A stretch of 64,000 nucleotides of DNA from Paenibacillus rhizosphaerae (GCF_014192015.1 NZ_JACHXJ010000002.1:930001-994000); one strand, 5' to 3'. Positions 42,474 through 51,878 are shown, counted from the stretch's first letter. Notes: generated by a model not told the origin, from the sequence alone. Numbers and translations: made by a program.

Positions 42474-43850
42474 TCAGCGGGTAAAGTTCCATATGCCGAT
42501 GATGAATCGGAACCCTTCCTGCCGGCTTGCAGGTTGGTCCGTCATTCGCGCTGCATCAGGGTCCATCATTCCCAAGCGGAGGGCTTTGCTGACATAGCCT
42601 GCCGCCCAGGATGAGACAGTGCCCTGATTAGCAGCGCCAAATTCCCCTGACGCCGACGCTTCGCCGTGAATGAACTCAAAGGCGCGAACCGCAATTGCAG
42701 CCATCTCGGCGCGCGTGATCACCGCCGGTCCGTCAAACCGGCCGTCAGCGGTTCCGCGTACGAGGCCTGCTTGACGGGCTGCGGCGATATCAGCCGCATA
42801 AGGACTGTCGTCGCCGATATCGGGAAACCGGCTCGAACGATCCGCTGCGGATGTCAGGCCAAGCTCTCTGGCGACCAGGGAAGTGAACTCGGCGCGGGTG
42901 AGCGAGCTGCCGGCGGATGCTTCCTGATCTTTGACCAGCTCGCTGTAGATGGCACTGGCAGCCTTTTGCACGATGGGATTGCCGATCCGCTGCGCTTCGT
43001 CGAAATCCTGGGTTGTCGTCACCTGCAGCAGCACGGAGACGGCGAGCTCGTGCCCCGGTACAAGAAAATAGCCGGCATCGTGGGTGACGTTGGCGTTTTC
43101 CCCGGTTTTATGGGCTATTGGCGCATCGGGCAGCGCAGCTCCAAATTTGGTGTTGACCTCCTGCCGGGCCATCCAGGCGATGATCTGGTTTCTGGAGGAG
43201 ACGGTGAGGAAAGGGCTCTGATAGATTTGGCTGAGCAGCTCCGTCAAATCCGCAGCGTCGATGTAATTGTCTTGGGCGGGGGAGGGGGCAGCCGCAAACA
43301 TTTTACGTCCGAGGTGCATCGTCCGCAGATCCAGCTGGTCCATCAGCAGCTGAACCCTGTCCATGCCGACCTTGTCGATGAGCACGTTGGTCGCCGTGTT
43401 GTCCGATTGGGTGATCATCAGACGGGCAAGGCGTTCCAGCGTCAGGTCCTGCGGAAAGCTTTCGAACTGCAGTGATCCGCTGCCCCCCACGACGTCTTCG
43501 GACGTTACTGTGACCTGATCAGCCAGGGACAGCTGGCCCCGGTCAACCTGCTGCATCAATGCAGATACGACGGCAAGTTTGATCGTACTGGCCGGCATGT
43601 ACGGCTCCCGCGAGCCGAGCAGCAGCGTTTCATGACCATAAGAGCCGCTGAGGTCGCGGATGCCGACCGACATGCGAATCCCGTTCTTCTCCGCCTCCCG
43701 GAGGATAGGATTCAGGGCCGATGCGATCGCGGATAACCCTTTTCCCGGCGCTGCTCCGGAGGTGGCCGGAAGCAAACTGGTCAGAAGGGCAGTGGCGGCA
43801 ATCGTCGTCATCAAGGTTCTCCTTAACACCGGTTTCCGTCTGCGGGTCAT
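42474..43850 (-). CDS. Class A beta-lactamase-fold serine hydrolase with SLH domains
   Basis: 458 residues from ATG 43850 after GGAGGG. Signal peptide (RRTLMTTIAATALLTSLLPATSGAAP). Lactamase-fold domain with Ser88-TIK91 (SxxK), Ser149-Asp-Asn151 and Lys248-Thr-Gly250. The Glu166-type general base of class A enzymes is missing: no glutamate occurs between residues 151 and 203. Residues about 315-458 form S-layer homology modules (SLTRAEFTSLVARELGL, FPDIGDDSPYAADIAAARQAG, ITRAEMAAIAVRAF). A cell-wall-bound exported protein, more likely a peptidoglycan- or ester-acting hydrolase than a penicillin-destroying enzyme. Confidence 0.87.
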   Translation of the reverse strand: MTRRRKPVLRRTLMTTIAATALLTSLLPATSGAAPGKGLSAIASALNPILREAEKNGIRMSVGIRDLSGSYGHETLLLGSREPYMPASTIKLAVVSALMQQVDRGQLSLADQVTVTSEDVVGGSGSLQFESFPQDLTLERLARLMITQSDNTATNVLIDKVGMDRVQLLMDQLDLRTMHLGRKMFAAAPSPAQDNYIDAADLTELLSQIYQSPFLTVSSRNQIIAWMARQEVNTKFGAALPDAPIAHKTGENANVTHDAGYFLVPGHELAVSVLLQVTTTQDFDEAQRIGNPIVQKAASAIYSELVKDQEASAGSSLTRAEFTSLVARELGLTSAADRSSRFPDIGDDSPYAADIAAARQAGLVRGTADGRFDGPAVITRAEMAAIAVRAFEFIHGEASASGEFGAANQGTVSSWAAGYVSKALRLGMMDPDAARMTDQPASRQEGFRFIIGIWNFTR

Positions 43851-44032
43851 CGAACATCCCTCCACAAAGAAATGTTATATAAAGTGACATTGAATGCTTT
43901 AGTATACCTATTATTATAAACGCATGTAATATTAGTTTACAATCCGTTTTTGTGAGCGTTCACTTTTTGTTCAAAACATGCTGACTTTGCCGTGTATTTG
44001 ATAAAATTATTCACATAAGTTCGGGATTAAAG

Positions 44033-44058
44033 CGGGAGGTCTGCCTCCCGATCTTTTG
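44033..44058 (+). terminator. Orphan terminator-like hairpin
   Basis: CGGGAGG, loop TCTG, CCTCCCG, then ATCTTTTGTTTT. There is no coding region directly upstream on this strand, so it may end a short untranslated transcript or act in a leader. Confidence 0.5.
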
Positions 44059-44493
44059 TTTTATAAAAATATAAAATAGTGTTGATATTAGTAGATTCGT
44101 GCAGAAAAAAGTCGATTGACAGAAGTATGTGAAATAAATTAGGAGCAATAGGATTGTTTTTGGATAGGGAGTAAAGTGTCTGGCATGGGCAGTTACATGA
44201 AGATTAGGAGTGATCTAAGGAAAATGCCTCTTTCTGTTATGTTTTAAAAAAATATAAAATGTTTTAGATTTTATATTTACAACGGTATTTCCTGTATGTT
44301 ATTTTATACTTGCAAACGGATTCATTCAATATGTATTGAATTATTTTAGAAAACATTAAAATCGAGGAGGTCATCTTCGCAGCAACTTTTCGAAGCTGCC
44401 TTAGTTCAGCTGCGGACCGTGGCCAAGGAGAAGTGTTCCTGTGAATAGGAGCCGCCAGCCGGGACCCGGCAGGGGAGTTGAAATCAGACACAA

Positions 44494-44509
44494 ATGAAAG
44501 CGCTTTAAT
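44494..44509 (+). promoter_or_regulatory. cre-like site (CcpA) before the AraNPQ-like operon
   Basis: ATGAAAGCGCTTTAAT contains the core TGAAAGCGCTTT of the CcpA site; only the last conserved C differs. About 100 bp before the binding-protein gene, fitting glucose repression of the importer. Confidence 0.6.
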
Positions 44510-44610
44510 CATGATTTTTAGGTAACTCGTTCTTGGTCAGTCAGATTTGTTTTGTCCTGCAAGTGCTTAGCAGCAAGAAAATCATTGAACATTAGGGGAG
44601 GATCCTGGAT

Positions 44611-45942
44611 ATGAAGAAAAAATGGCTGATGCTGCTGCTGGTCGTCACGATGACAACGATGTTATGGGGATGCGGCAAGTCTTCCGACAGTGCGGAAGGC
44701 AAAACGTCCGTCCTGGACGGAGGGGCCGGCGACACGGCAACCGAGCTGTCCTACTGGACGTTTGTGGAGCTGCACGGGCAGCATTTCAAGAAGATGCTGG
44801 AGAAATGGAACGCGGCGAACCCGGACCGCCAGATCAAGCTGAACGTCACGGTCATGCCGTATGACGACATGCATAACAAGCTCTCGATCGCGGTACAGAC
44901 AGGCGTTGGGGCACCGGATATTGCAGACATTGAGATCGGCAAATTTCCCGATTTTCTGAAAGGCACCCCTCAGCTGGAACCTCTGAACGACGTGGTCGAG
45001 CCTTACAAAGATACGATCGTGCAGTCCCAGATCGATATGTACAGCAAAGAAGGGAAGGTATACGGCCTCTCGACTCACGTCGGCGCGTCGGTTGCGTTCT
45101 ATAACACCGAGATTTTGAAGGAAGCCGGCGTGGACTACAAATCGATCGTCACCTGGGACGATTTCAAGAAGGCAGGCATGCAGTTGTACGAGAAGACCGG
45201 CAAATACATGGGTACAGCAGATACGAGTGCAGGTTGGGAGGCATCAATGATGCTGGCTCAGCAAAAAAGCGATTTTACCGACGATGCAGGCAACCCGATT
45301 GTCAATTCGGACGCCATGGTAAAAGGTTTGAAGGTCCTGAAAGACCTGCAGGACAACAACGTCATCGCCACGATTGCCGGCGGACAACCGGACACGGAGG
45401 AAGCCTACGGCGAGTTTAATGAAGGAAAATACGCCACCGCTTTTATGCCGCTGTGGATGATGTCGCGCTACACGAACTACATGCCTGACCTGTCCGGTAA
45501 AATTGCACTCGCGCCGATTCCGGTCCTGGAAAAAGGAATGCCGCGCTCTTATGGCGGAGGCGGAACCGGCACCGTCGTGACCCAAACGGCCAAAGACGTT
45601 CAGCTGGCCAAAGACTTTATTGCTTACGCCAAGCTGTCCCTCGACGCGAACATCGAAATCTGGAACACGCTCGGCTTTGACCCGATCAACATGGACGTAT
45701 GGGATATGAAGGACGTGACGCATAATCCCGAAAACCAATTCGTGAAGTACTTCGTCAACAACCCGTTTGACGTGTTGAACGATATTAAGGACGAAATCCG
45801 TCTGATCAAATCGACACCGGCTTCGCCGACGATCAACAACGTGCTGTACACGACGACGCTCAACGAAATTTTCGAGGACGGACGGGACATTAAGGAAGCG
45901 CTGGACGATGCGCAGGCACAGATCGAACAGGAACTGAAATAG
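44611..45942 (+). CDS. AraN-like sugar-binding lipoprotein
   Basis: 443 residues; signal peptide WLMLLLVVTMTTMLWGCGKSS with lipobox. Family 1 CUT1 binding protein: LSYWTFVELHGQHFKKMLEKW, IAVQTGVGAPDIADIEIGKF, VYGLSTHVGASVAFYNTEIL. Length and following permeases match B. subtilis AraN-AraP-AraQ (alpha-arabino-oligosaccharides), but family resemblance does not prove the sugar. Start ATG after GGGGAGGATC. Confidence 0.9.
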   Translation: MKKKWLMLLLVVTMTTMLWGCGKSSDSAEGKTSVLDGGAGDTATELSYWTFVELHGQHFKKMLEKWNAANPDRQIKLNVTVMPYDDMHNKLSIAVQTGVGAPDIADIEIGKFPDFLKGTPQLEPLNDVVEPYKDTIVQSQIDMYSKEGKVYGLSTHVGASVAFYNTEILKEAGVDYKSIVTWDDFKKAGMQLYEKTGKYMGTADTSAGWEASMMLAQQKSDFTDDAGNPIVNSDAMVKGLKVLKDLQDNNVIATIAGGQPDTEEAYGEFNEGKYATAFMPLWMMSRYTNYMPDLSGKIALAPIPVLEKGMPRSYGGGGTGTVVTQTAKDVQLAKDFIAYAKLSLDANIEIWNTLGFDPINMDVWDMKDVTHNPENQFVKYFVNNPFDVLNDIKDEIRLIKSTPASPTINNVLYTTTLNEIFEDGRDIKEALDDAQAQIEQELK

Positions 45943-46017
45943 TCAGCATGCCTTGAAACAGAGCTGCTCTTGTCTTTTCGGGGAGCGGCTCTTTTTCAAA
46001 CAGAAAGGAGTAGAGAC

Positions 46018-46911
46018 ATGATCAAGCGGTTTTTGTATTCACAGAAGGTGGCCCCGTATGTGTTCGTGTTCCCATTTGTCGCCATTTTTCTGGTGTTCTG
46101 GGTGTACCCGCTGCTCAGCTCGTTCGGCATGAGTTTCCAGCATGTCACCCTGGGTCAGGAGGCCGAGTGGACCGGAATGGACAACTATCAGAAGCTGATG
46201 GGGGACAGCGTCTTTCTAAAGTCGATCGGCAACAGCGCGCTGTATATGGTGTTGACACTGGTGATTCTGATTCCGTTTCCGATGCTGCTGGCCGTGCTGA
46301 TCAACAACAAACGGATGTGGGGCCGGGAGTTCTTCAAGTCGGCTTTCTTCTTTCCCGCGCTGACATCCGTCGTAGTGGCGGGGACGATCTTCCGCCTGAT
46401 GTTCGGAGAGATGGAAGGGTCGCTGATCAACAGCGTCCTTGGCGTCTTCGGCATCGAGCCGGTCAAGTTCCTGAAAGGTCATCTGACTGGTTTTGTCGCG
46501 CTGCTCGCCCTGGCGACCTGGCGGTGGACTGGAGTTAACATCCTGTATTTTCTGTCCGGTCTGAAAAATATTCCGGAGGAATACTACGAAGCCGCCTCGA
46601 TCGACGGCGCCTCGGCATTCCAAAAATTCACCAGAATCACGATGCCGCTGCTGAAGCCGACTACGATTTATGTGCTTACAATCAGCATTTACGCGGGACT
46701 GGCCATGTTTATCGAAAGCCTCATGCTGTGGAACGGCAACAATTCACCGAAAAACATCGGCCTCACGATCGTCGGCTACTTGTACCGCCAGGGGATCGAG
46801 AAGAACAACCTCGGCTATGCCGCTGCGGTCGGTATTGTGCTGCTGGCGGTTACGATGATCATCAATCTGACACAGCTGGCGTTCTCCGGCATGTTTAAGA
46901 AGGAGGATTAG
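46018..46911 (+). CDS. AraP-like ABC sugar permease
   Basis: 297 residues from ATG 46018 after AAAGGAGTAGAG; an upstream frame extension lacks a ribosome site. Six helices, coupling loop IPEEYYEAASIDGASAFQKFTRITMPLLKP. First inner-membrane subunit of the importer; no ATPase gene is linked. Confidence 0.92.
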   Translation: MIKRFLYSQKVAPYVFVFPFVAIFLVFWVYPLLSSFGMSFQHVTLGQEAEWTGMDNYQKLMGDSVFLKSIGNSALYMVLTLVILIPFPMLLAVLINNKRMWGREFFKSAFFFPALTSVVVAGTIFRLMFGEMEGSLINSVLGVFGIEPVKFLKGHLTGFVALLALATWRWTGVNILYFLSGLKNIPEEYYEAASIDGASAFQKFTRITMPLLKPTTIYVLTISIYAGLAMFIESLMLWNGNNSPKNIGLTIVGYLYRQGIEKNNLGYAAAVGIVLLAVTMIINLTQLAFSGMFKKED

Positions 46912-46913
46912 GG

Positions 46914-47747
46914 ATGAAAAAGAATACCGCACTCAACATCGTCCTCGTCGTCGTTTTCGCCGTCATCTGCTTCCTGATTCTGCTGCCGTTTTACGCCATC
47001 ACGTTAGCTTCCTTCAAGCCCGGCGAAGAGCTGATCCGGTATGGATTGAACCTGAAGCTAGATTTCTCAGTCATGAGCCTGGACAATTTTGTCTTTTTGT
47101 TCACAGGGGATCACGCTTATTTCACCTGGTTCTTTAACTCGCTGCTGCTGACCGTGGTGCAGGTCGTCCTGACGCTGCTGGTCAGCGCGACGGTAGCTTA
47201 CGGCTTTGCCGCTTACGACTTTAAGGGCAAAAATATCTTATTTATCTGCGTGCTTCTGATCATGATGGTTCCTTTTGAAATATTGCTGCTTCCTTTATAC
47301 ACGCTTACTTTTAACCTTGGCATGATGAACTCCTACTCGGCGATTATTTTGCCGGGCATCGCCAATGCGGCGACGATTTTCTTCTTCAGGCAGTACCTGT
47401 CCGGCATTCCGAAAGAGATTATCGCTTCGGGCAGGGTGGACGGCGCGAGCGAATACGGCATTTACGCCAGGCTGATCCTGCCGGTCATGAAGCCTTCCTT
47501 TGCGGCGATGGCCATTCTGAACGGCATGAACAGCTGGAATAATTTTTTATGGCCGTTTATGGTGCTGAGCGATTCGCACAAGTACACGCTGCCGATCGGT
47601 TTGAAGACGCTGCTGACGCCGTACGGCAACAACTACGATCTGCTTATCGTCGGCTCGTTCTTTTCGATTCTGCCGATCTTTATCCTGTTTGTGGCCTTCC
47701 AAAAGTACTTCATCGACGGCATGACGGCCGGTGCGGTGAAAGGTTAG
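46914..47747 (+). CDS. AraQ-like ABC sugar permease
   Basis: 277 residues, starting 2 bp after its partner. Six helices, coupling loop IPKEIIASGRVDGASEYGIYARLILPVMKPSF, ending YFIDGMTAGAVKG as in AraQ/MalG proteins. Forms the channel with the AraP-like permease. Terminator at 47792. Confidence 0.92.
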   Translation: MKKNTALNIVLVVVFAVICFLILLPFYAITLASFKPGEELIRYGLNLKLDFSVMSLDNFVFLFTGDHAYFTWFFNSLLLTVVQVVLTLLVSATVAYGFAAYDFKGKNILFICVLLIMMVPFEILLLPLYTLTFNLGMMNSYSAIILPGIANAATIFFFRQYLSGIPKEIIASGRVDGASEYGIYARLILPVMKPSFAAMAILNGMNSWNNFLWPFMVLSDSHKYTLPIGLKTLLTPYGNNYDLLIVGSFFSILPIFILFVAFQKYFIDGMTAGAVKG

Positions 47748-47791
47748 AACCGTATCTGCAATATGCGATAGCTTCAGCACGACTCAAGAGT

Positions 47792-47816
47792 ACCGGCAAA
47801 TTTGCCGGTTTTTCTT
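47792..47816 (+). terminator. Terminator of the AraNPQ-like operon
   Basis: ACCGGCAAATTTGCCGGT is a perfect palindromic stem followed by TTTTCTTTT, 45 bp after the stop. Confidence 0.85.
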
Positions 47817-47857
47817 TTGCATTACATATGAGAATTTCGATAGATGAAAAATTCATA

Positions 47858-48600
47858 TTAGATGGATGATGACTTCTTATTCCATGCGAGAAGCAAAATC
47901 AGTCCGATGATACACGCCGTACCCAGCCACTGGAACAAACCAAAAGGCTCTTTTAGCCAAAATACGGTAGTGATCACGGCTGCCAGCGGCTCCAAACTGC
48001 CTAGAAGGCTTGTTTCTTTAGGTGAAAGGCTTTGTAAGCTTTCGATGTAAAACCAAAAGGCGATCATGGTGCCGAATAGGATCACGAAGGCCAAGTACAA
48101 ATAGGCGCCAGTCGTCAAGCTTGTGAAGTCGGTGTGCCAGGGTGGATGGATCACACTTAATCCCAAACCTCCGATGATCATCGCCCAACCGACGATAACG
48201 AGGGAATTGTATTGCTTCAAAAGCGGGACGGCATACAAAGTGTAGAACGCCAGGGCCGCGCCTGATAGAACACCCCAAACCACGGCTGCGTATGGCACGG
48301 AAAACTCCGAAACGGAGCCGTTGGTTAATAAGAAAAACAACCCACGAAAGCAAGGATCACGGTGAGCAAGTCCTTTCGCGTGCAGACCATTTGCTTCCGC
48401 ACAATCAAATAGAGGATGATCATGACGGGCGCCAAATACTGCAGCAGTGTTGCCACAGCGGCATTTCCATGTTGAATCGATGCCATATACGTATATTGAA
48501 CCGACAGCATGCCGACTAACCCAAAGACGATGAGCCGCAAAGCCGTCCGCCTGTTTTTCCACACCCCAACGATTTGCGTGCGGTCTTTAACCAGGTGGAA
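47858..48600 (-). pseudogene. EamA/DMT-family transporter, 5'-truncated and frameshifted
   Basis: Two frames together read as residues about 65-300 of an EamA drug/metabolite exporter: [39 protein letters not shown] in one, then [31 protein letters not shown] to the end ([15 protein letters not shown]) in the other. The switch lies at about 48335-48345 (AFVGC to GLFFLL) and needs one missing base. About 60 N-terminal residues are absent; upstream sequence belongs to an AraC remnant. Clearly inactive. Confidence 0.85.
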
Positions 48601-48925
48601 GCCATAAAAAATCAGCGGATGAAGCAGATGCTGAGCTGGATCGATATTCATTATGCTGAAAAAATCGCGCTGAACGGATATTGCCAGGGCCGGTACATTG
48701 AGCCGCTCGGAATGCTGCCGCTATTTCAAACGGATGTTGAATACGACTCCGCTGAATTATGTGACCGATTACAGACTCCAGAAAAGTGTAGTCCTCCTGC
48801 AGCAAGCCGATGCTAACATTACCGAGGTGGCCTACAAAGTTGGATGCACGTTCATGATCGGAACGCGGCGGTGGCAGCCAGTCAAAGAGACCGGCTGCTT
48901 TGTATGTTCAAGAAGGCCTCCGCTG
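48592..48925 (+). pseudogene. AraC-family regulator remnant (C-terminal DNA-binding part)
   Basis: [19 protein letters not shown] in one frame continues after a one-base shift (near 48675) as [17 protein letters not shown], then KRMLNTTPLNYVTDYRLQ and ADANITEVAYKVG, the AraC double helix-turn-helix. A second shift near 48850 leads to a HDRN fragment and decay. The N-terminal half is missing. It abuts the EamA remnant head to head, so one deletion probably removed both 5' ends. The 3' end overlaps the LysR gene end. Confidence 0.8.
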
Positions 48926-49769
48926 CGAGCGATGGGGACGAATGCTTTCTGACAGCTACGCCTACGTTTCGGTCCGGCAGCGGAACTTCCATAGACAGCT
49001 CCATTAAAGCGCCTTCTTCGATTTTTGAAATCACAAAAGCTCTCGGCAAAATAGCCGCCCCATAACCCCGCTCGGCAAACTCAGCCAGCATATCCAAACT
49101 GTTCAGCTCGAAATCGGCCGCCGCTTCCACGCCCTGGGACTGAAACCAGGCTTCGATATAGGAGCGGGTTGCACTTCCCTGGGACAGCATTAACAGGGGA
49201 AGCTCGGCCAATTGTGCAGCGGTCAAGGGGGAATTTGCCATAGTGGCAAAGGGTCTCCCCGCCACCACGCAATACGGCGAGACAAAGGTATTGATGACCT
49301 GAATCTCCTCATCCTTGACCGGAAGATTAACGTAACCCAGATCAAGTAAGCCCTGCCGTAATTGCTCCAAAATCTGACCGGTCTTTTGCTGTGATACTTG
49401 GACCCGGATGTTGGGGTGTAGGGAACGGAAAATATCGAGTCGAGGAACGATATAATCGCGAATGATCGCCCCGTTGGCACCGATCCGCAATCGCCCTTCG
49501 TTCAGCTGTCCCAACTGCTTCATGTAACGTTCGGCGTAATCCAACTTATCGAATACTTGTTTGACCTGATCGTACAAGGCATGTCCTTCTTCTGTTAAAA
49601 CGATGCCTTTGGATAAACGGTCGAACAGCTTAACTCCAAGAGCGTCTTCCAGCTGCTTGATCGCATAACTGACGGAGGGCTGTGTCATATTTAAGCGCTG
49701 CGCGGCTTTCGTCATATTCAACGTTTCCGAAGCATGAAGAAAAATTCGGTACCATTCCGTGTTAATCAT
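48882..49769 (-). CDS. LysR-family transcriptional regulator
   Basis: 295 residues from ATG 49769 (a TTG lies just before). N-terminal helix-turn-helix WYRIFLHASETLNMTKAAQRLN MTQPSVSYAIKQLE, then the ligand-binding domain (GRLRIGANGAIIRDYIVPRL, DLGYVNLPVKDEEIQV, YGAAILPRAFVI). Intact, though its 3' end meets decayed sequence. Divergent from the chorismate synthase gene, the classical layout of a LysR regulator and its target; a palindrome at 49859 is a candidate site. Confidence 0.92.
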   Translation of the reverse strand: MINTEWYRIFLHASETLNMTKAAQRLNMTQPSVSYAIKQLEDALGVKLFDRLSKGIVLTEEGHALYDQVKQVFDKLDYAERYMKQLGQLNEGRLRIGANGAIIRDYIVPRLDIFRSLHPNIRVQVSQQKTGQILEQLRQGLLDLGYVNLPVKDEEIQVINTFVSPYCVVAGRPFATMANSPLTAAQLAELPLLMLSQGSATRSYIEAWFQSQGVEAAADFELNSLDMLAEFAERGYGAAILPRAFVISKIEEGALMELSMEVPLPDRNVGVAVRKHSSPSLAAEAFLNIQSSRSL

Positions 49770-49858
49770 CAATTGGCATCAATCCATTCTATGGCAAGAG
49801 TCGAAAATTACAATTTCATTTATTACAAGTATACCTCTAATCTAGTACATAAGGACAA

Positions 49859-49874
49859 TTCATGATGTTATGAA
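49859..49874. promoter_or_regulatory. Candidate LysR operator
   Basis: TTCAT-GATGTT-ATGAA is a perfect inverted repeat containing the T-N11-A pattern of LysR sites, in the divergent region between the LysR gene and aroC. Confidence 0.5.
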
Positions 49875-49967
49875 CTAAAGAAATAATTGCTATTGGCTGT
49901 ATTGGGCCGTTATATCAGGAGGTTCAATGCAAAACTTTAGTTCAATCTATATAGAGGGGGAATTTAT

Positions 49968-51023
49968 ATGCCGGGAAGTACTTTTGGGGAACGGTTTAAA
50001 ATGACGACATTTGGTGAATCGCATGGAGAAGCCATAGGCGTCATTATCGAAGGCGTCACTCCAGGCCTTGAACTGAACGAGGACGATATTCAAGTTCAGA
50101 TGGATCGCAGAAAGCCGGGACAGTCTTCGGTCACAACACCGCGTAAAGAATATGACAAGGTCCGGATTTTATCCGGTGTATTTGAAGGCCGAACGACAGG
50201 AACTCCGCTGAGCGTTATGCTGAATAATACGGACATGCGTCCATCCGCATACGATGACATCAAGCATATGTACCGCCCGGGGCATGCGGACTTTTCTTAC
50301 GATCAGAAATATGGCATTCGGGACTACCGGGGCAGCGGGAGGGCTTCCGGCAGAGAAACTGCGGCCCGGGTCGCGGCCGGAGCGGTTGCGCGAAAATTGC
50401 TGGAACGGCGGGGAGTCTCCGTCATGGCCTATACGACAGAGATCGCCGGAATCCGCTGTGAAGCATTCCACCCAGGCGCCATCGAACAGAATCCTGTTCG
50501 CGCCTGTGATCCCGAAGCGGCGGCTAAGATGATTGAGCGGATCGAACAGCTTGCGGCAGAGGGCGACAGCTGCGGCGGCATCGTTGAATGCCGGATCAGC
50601 GGCGCTGCCGCAGGACTTGGGGAGCCCGTGTTCGATAAGCTGGATGCTGAGCTGGCCAAAGCGATGCTTTCGATCGGCGCGATCAAAGGAATCGAGTTCG
50701 GGACCGGCTTCCGGGCGGCCTCCATGCTGGGAAGCGAACACAACGACCAGATGGACGAGAACGGGTTCATCACGAATCATGCCGGTGGCGTAATTGGTGG
50801 AATCAGCACGGGTGCCGACATCATTTTCCGGGTTGTCGTGAAACCGACCTCGTCGATCTCCAAACCCCAGCGAACTGTGGACACGGATGGTAACGAAAGG
50901 GAAATCACAACGATCGGAAGGCATGATCCGTGCATCTGTCCAAGGGTCGTACCCGTAATCGAAGCCATGGCCTGCATGGTGATCGAAGATCACTATAAAA
51001 GACAAGCAGCGCTGCTGTACTAG
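49968..51023 (+). CDS. aroC: Chorismate synthase, short (AroC) form
   Basis: 351 residues. Signatures GERFKMTTFGESHGEAIGVIIEG, RRKPGQSSVTTPRKE, GIRDYRGSGRASGRETAARV and GRHDPCICPRVVPVIEAMA; catalytic histidines are present. Converts EPSP to chorismate with reduced FMN. The length and lack of insertions match the E. coli-type enzyme; the housekeeping Bacillus AroF is near 390 residues. No other aromatic genes are adjacent, and a LysR gene is divergent. Probably a second, regulated or acquired copy, but the rest of the genome is not visible. Confidence 0.93.
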   Translation: MPGSTFGERFKMTTFGESHGEAIGVIIEGVTPGLELNEDDIQVQMDRRKPGQSSVTTPRKEYDKVRILSGVFEGRTTGTPLSVMLNNTDMRPSAYDDIKHMYRPGHADFSYDQKYGIRDYRGSGRASGRETAARVAAGAVARKLLERRGVSVMAYTTEIAGIRCEAFHPGAIEQNPVRACDPEAAAKMIERIEQLAAEGDSCGGIVECRISGAAAGLGEPVFDKLDAELAKAMLSIGAIKGIEFGTGFRAASMLGSEHNDQMDENGFITNHAGGVIGGISTGADIIFRVVVKPTSSISKPQRTVDTDGNEREITTIGRHDPCICPRVVPVIEAMACMVIEDHYKRQAALLY

Positions 51024-51162
51024 CCCTCATTCGAGGGTAACGTTGACTTAACTTATTCATTGCCTATTTTCGTTACATGACCTAATGGTATGATGACGAC
51101 AGATCAGAGGCGCGCAGCTGATACTGAGAAGTCAATCATTGGATATGTAAAGGAGATCTGAC

Positions 51163-51867
51163 ATGAGTAAAGACCAAATCATTAAGTCCATGCTTTCCGA
51201 TACCGTCAGCATGACGCCCAGCGGATTTCTCGCGGATGAGTTAAACCCGCATCAGTTTGCAAAAAGCTACGAATTGTTTTTTGACAAAATATTAGAAATC
51301 AGTGCCTCAGATATCGCGGGGATAGCAGGCTACGGTGAGTTTAATGAAGATTGTCAAACGGAGTACAGCACCTGCAGGGAGTTTCTCGTTGACACCTTTG
51401 CGGAAGACAGGGAAGGATATTGGTATCATTGGAAGGAACTCTATGACACAACGCTGCTGGATCGTGGCTTTGTCGAGAAATATTTGAATGAAATGGATGC
51501 CAGGATTGATTATTGTGAGGGCAAACGTTATTTAGTGAACAATAATACGTTTTTTGAAATCATGATCACCGATGGAAGAACAGAGGTCGGATTTCCGGAC
51601 TGGAGCCGATCCGGCATATGCGATTTCCTTCTGGATTTTGCCATTATGGACTTAAATAAGCCCTACTTAAACATCCCTGAGTTGTTATTCGAATATTGCG
51701 CCAAACGAAACATCGTCATCCCGGACTTTAAAGAAAGATTTTTATGTATGGCGTATTATAAGGGTATCGATGTCCTGCGGTGGCATGCTTCGATCGATGA
51801 CGAGGAATCATGCACGTCCATCATGAAATCCATCAGCCAGCTGCAGGATCGAATCTACGCTTTATAA
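51163..51867 (+). CDS. Degenerate aminoglycoside-phosphotransferase-fold protein
   Basis: 234 residues, ATG after AAAGGAGATC. The C-terminal half keeps the outline of an APH kinase: RYLVNNNTFFEIMITDGRTE and VGFPDWSRSGICDFLLDFA, where Asp146 matches the metal-binding aspartate of the IDW/LDW motif. The catalytic loop HGDxxxxN, expected at about residues 123-131, reads YLVNNNTFF and has lost His and Asp. The N-lobe is short. Hence probably a non-catalytic or changed-function relative. Followed closely by two genes on the same strand. Confidence 0.6.
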   Translation: MSKDQIIKSMLSDTVSMTPSGFLADELNPHQFAKSYELFFDKILEISASDIAGIAGYGEFNEDCQTEYSTCREFLVDTFAEDREGYWYHWKELYDTTLLDRGFVEKYLNEMDARIDYCEGKRYLVNNNTFFEIMITDGRTEVGFPDWSRSGICDFLLDFAIMDLNKPYLNIPELLFEYCAKRNIVIPDFKERFLCMAYYKGIDVLRWHASIDDEESCTSIMKSISQLQDRIYAL

Positions 51868-51878
51868 AGGGTGATCGT

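Larger units (their letters stand above)
43851..44610. other. Long A/T-rich intergenic region before the AraNPQ-like operon
   Basis: No credible gene in about 760 bp. It holds a GC hairpin (44033-44050), a perfect A/T inverted repeat (arms AAATATAAAAT at 44250-44260 and ATTTTATATTT at 44268-44278), a GC-rich potentially folded stretch (about 44375-44475, with GCAGC/GCTGC and GCCGGG/CCCGGC pairs) and a cre-like site (44494). Probably the promoter and leader region of the + operon plus the promoter of the SLH gene. Confidence 0.6.

Noticed and set aside
44264..44512. Minus-strand 82-codon frame in the A/T-rich region
   Set aside because: Lys/Tyr-rich ending typical of A/T-rich noise, no ribosome site, no similarity recognised.
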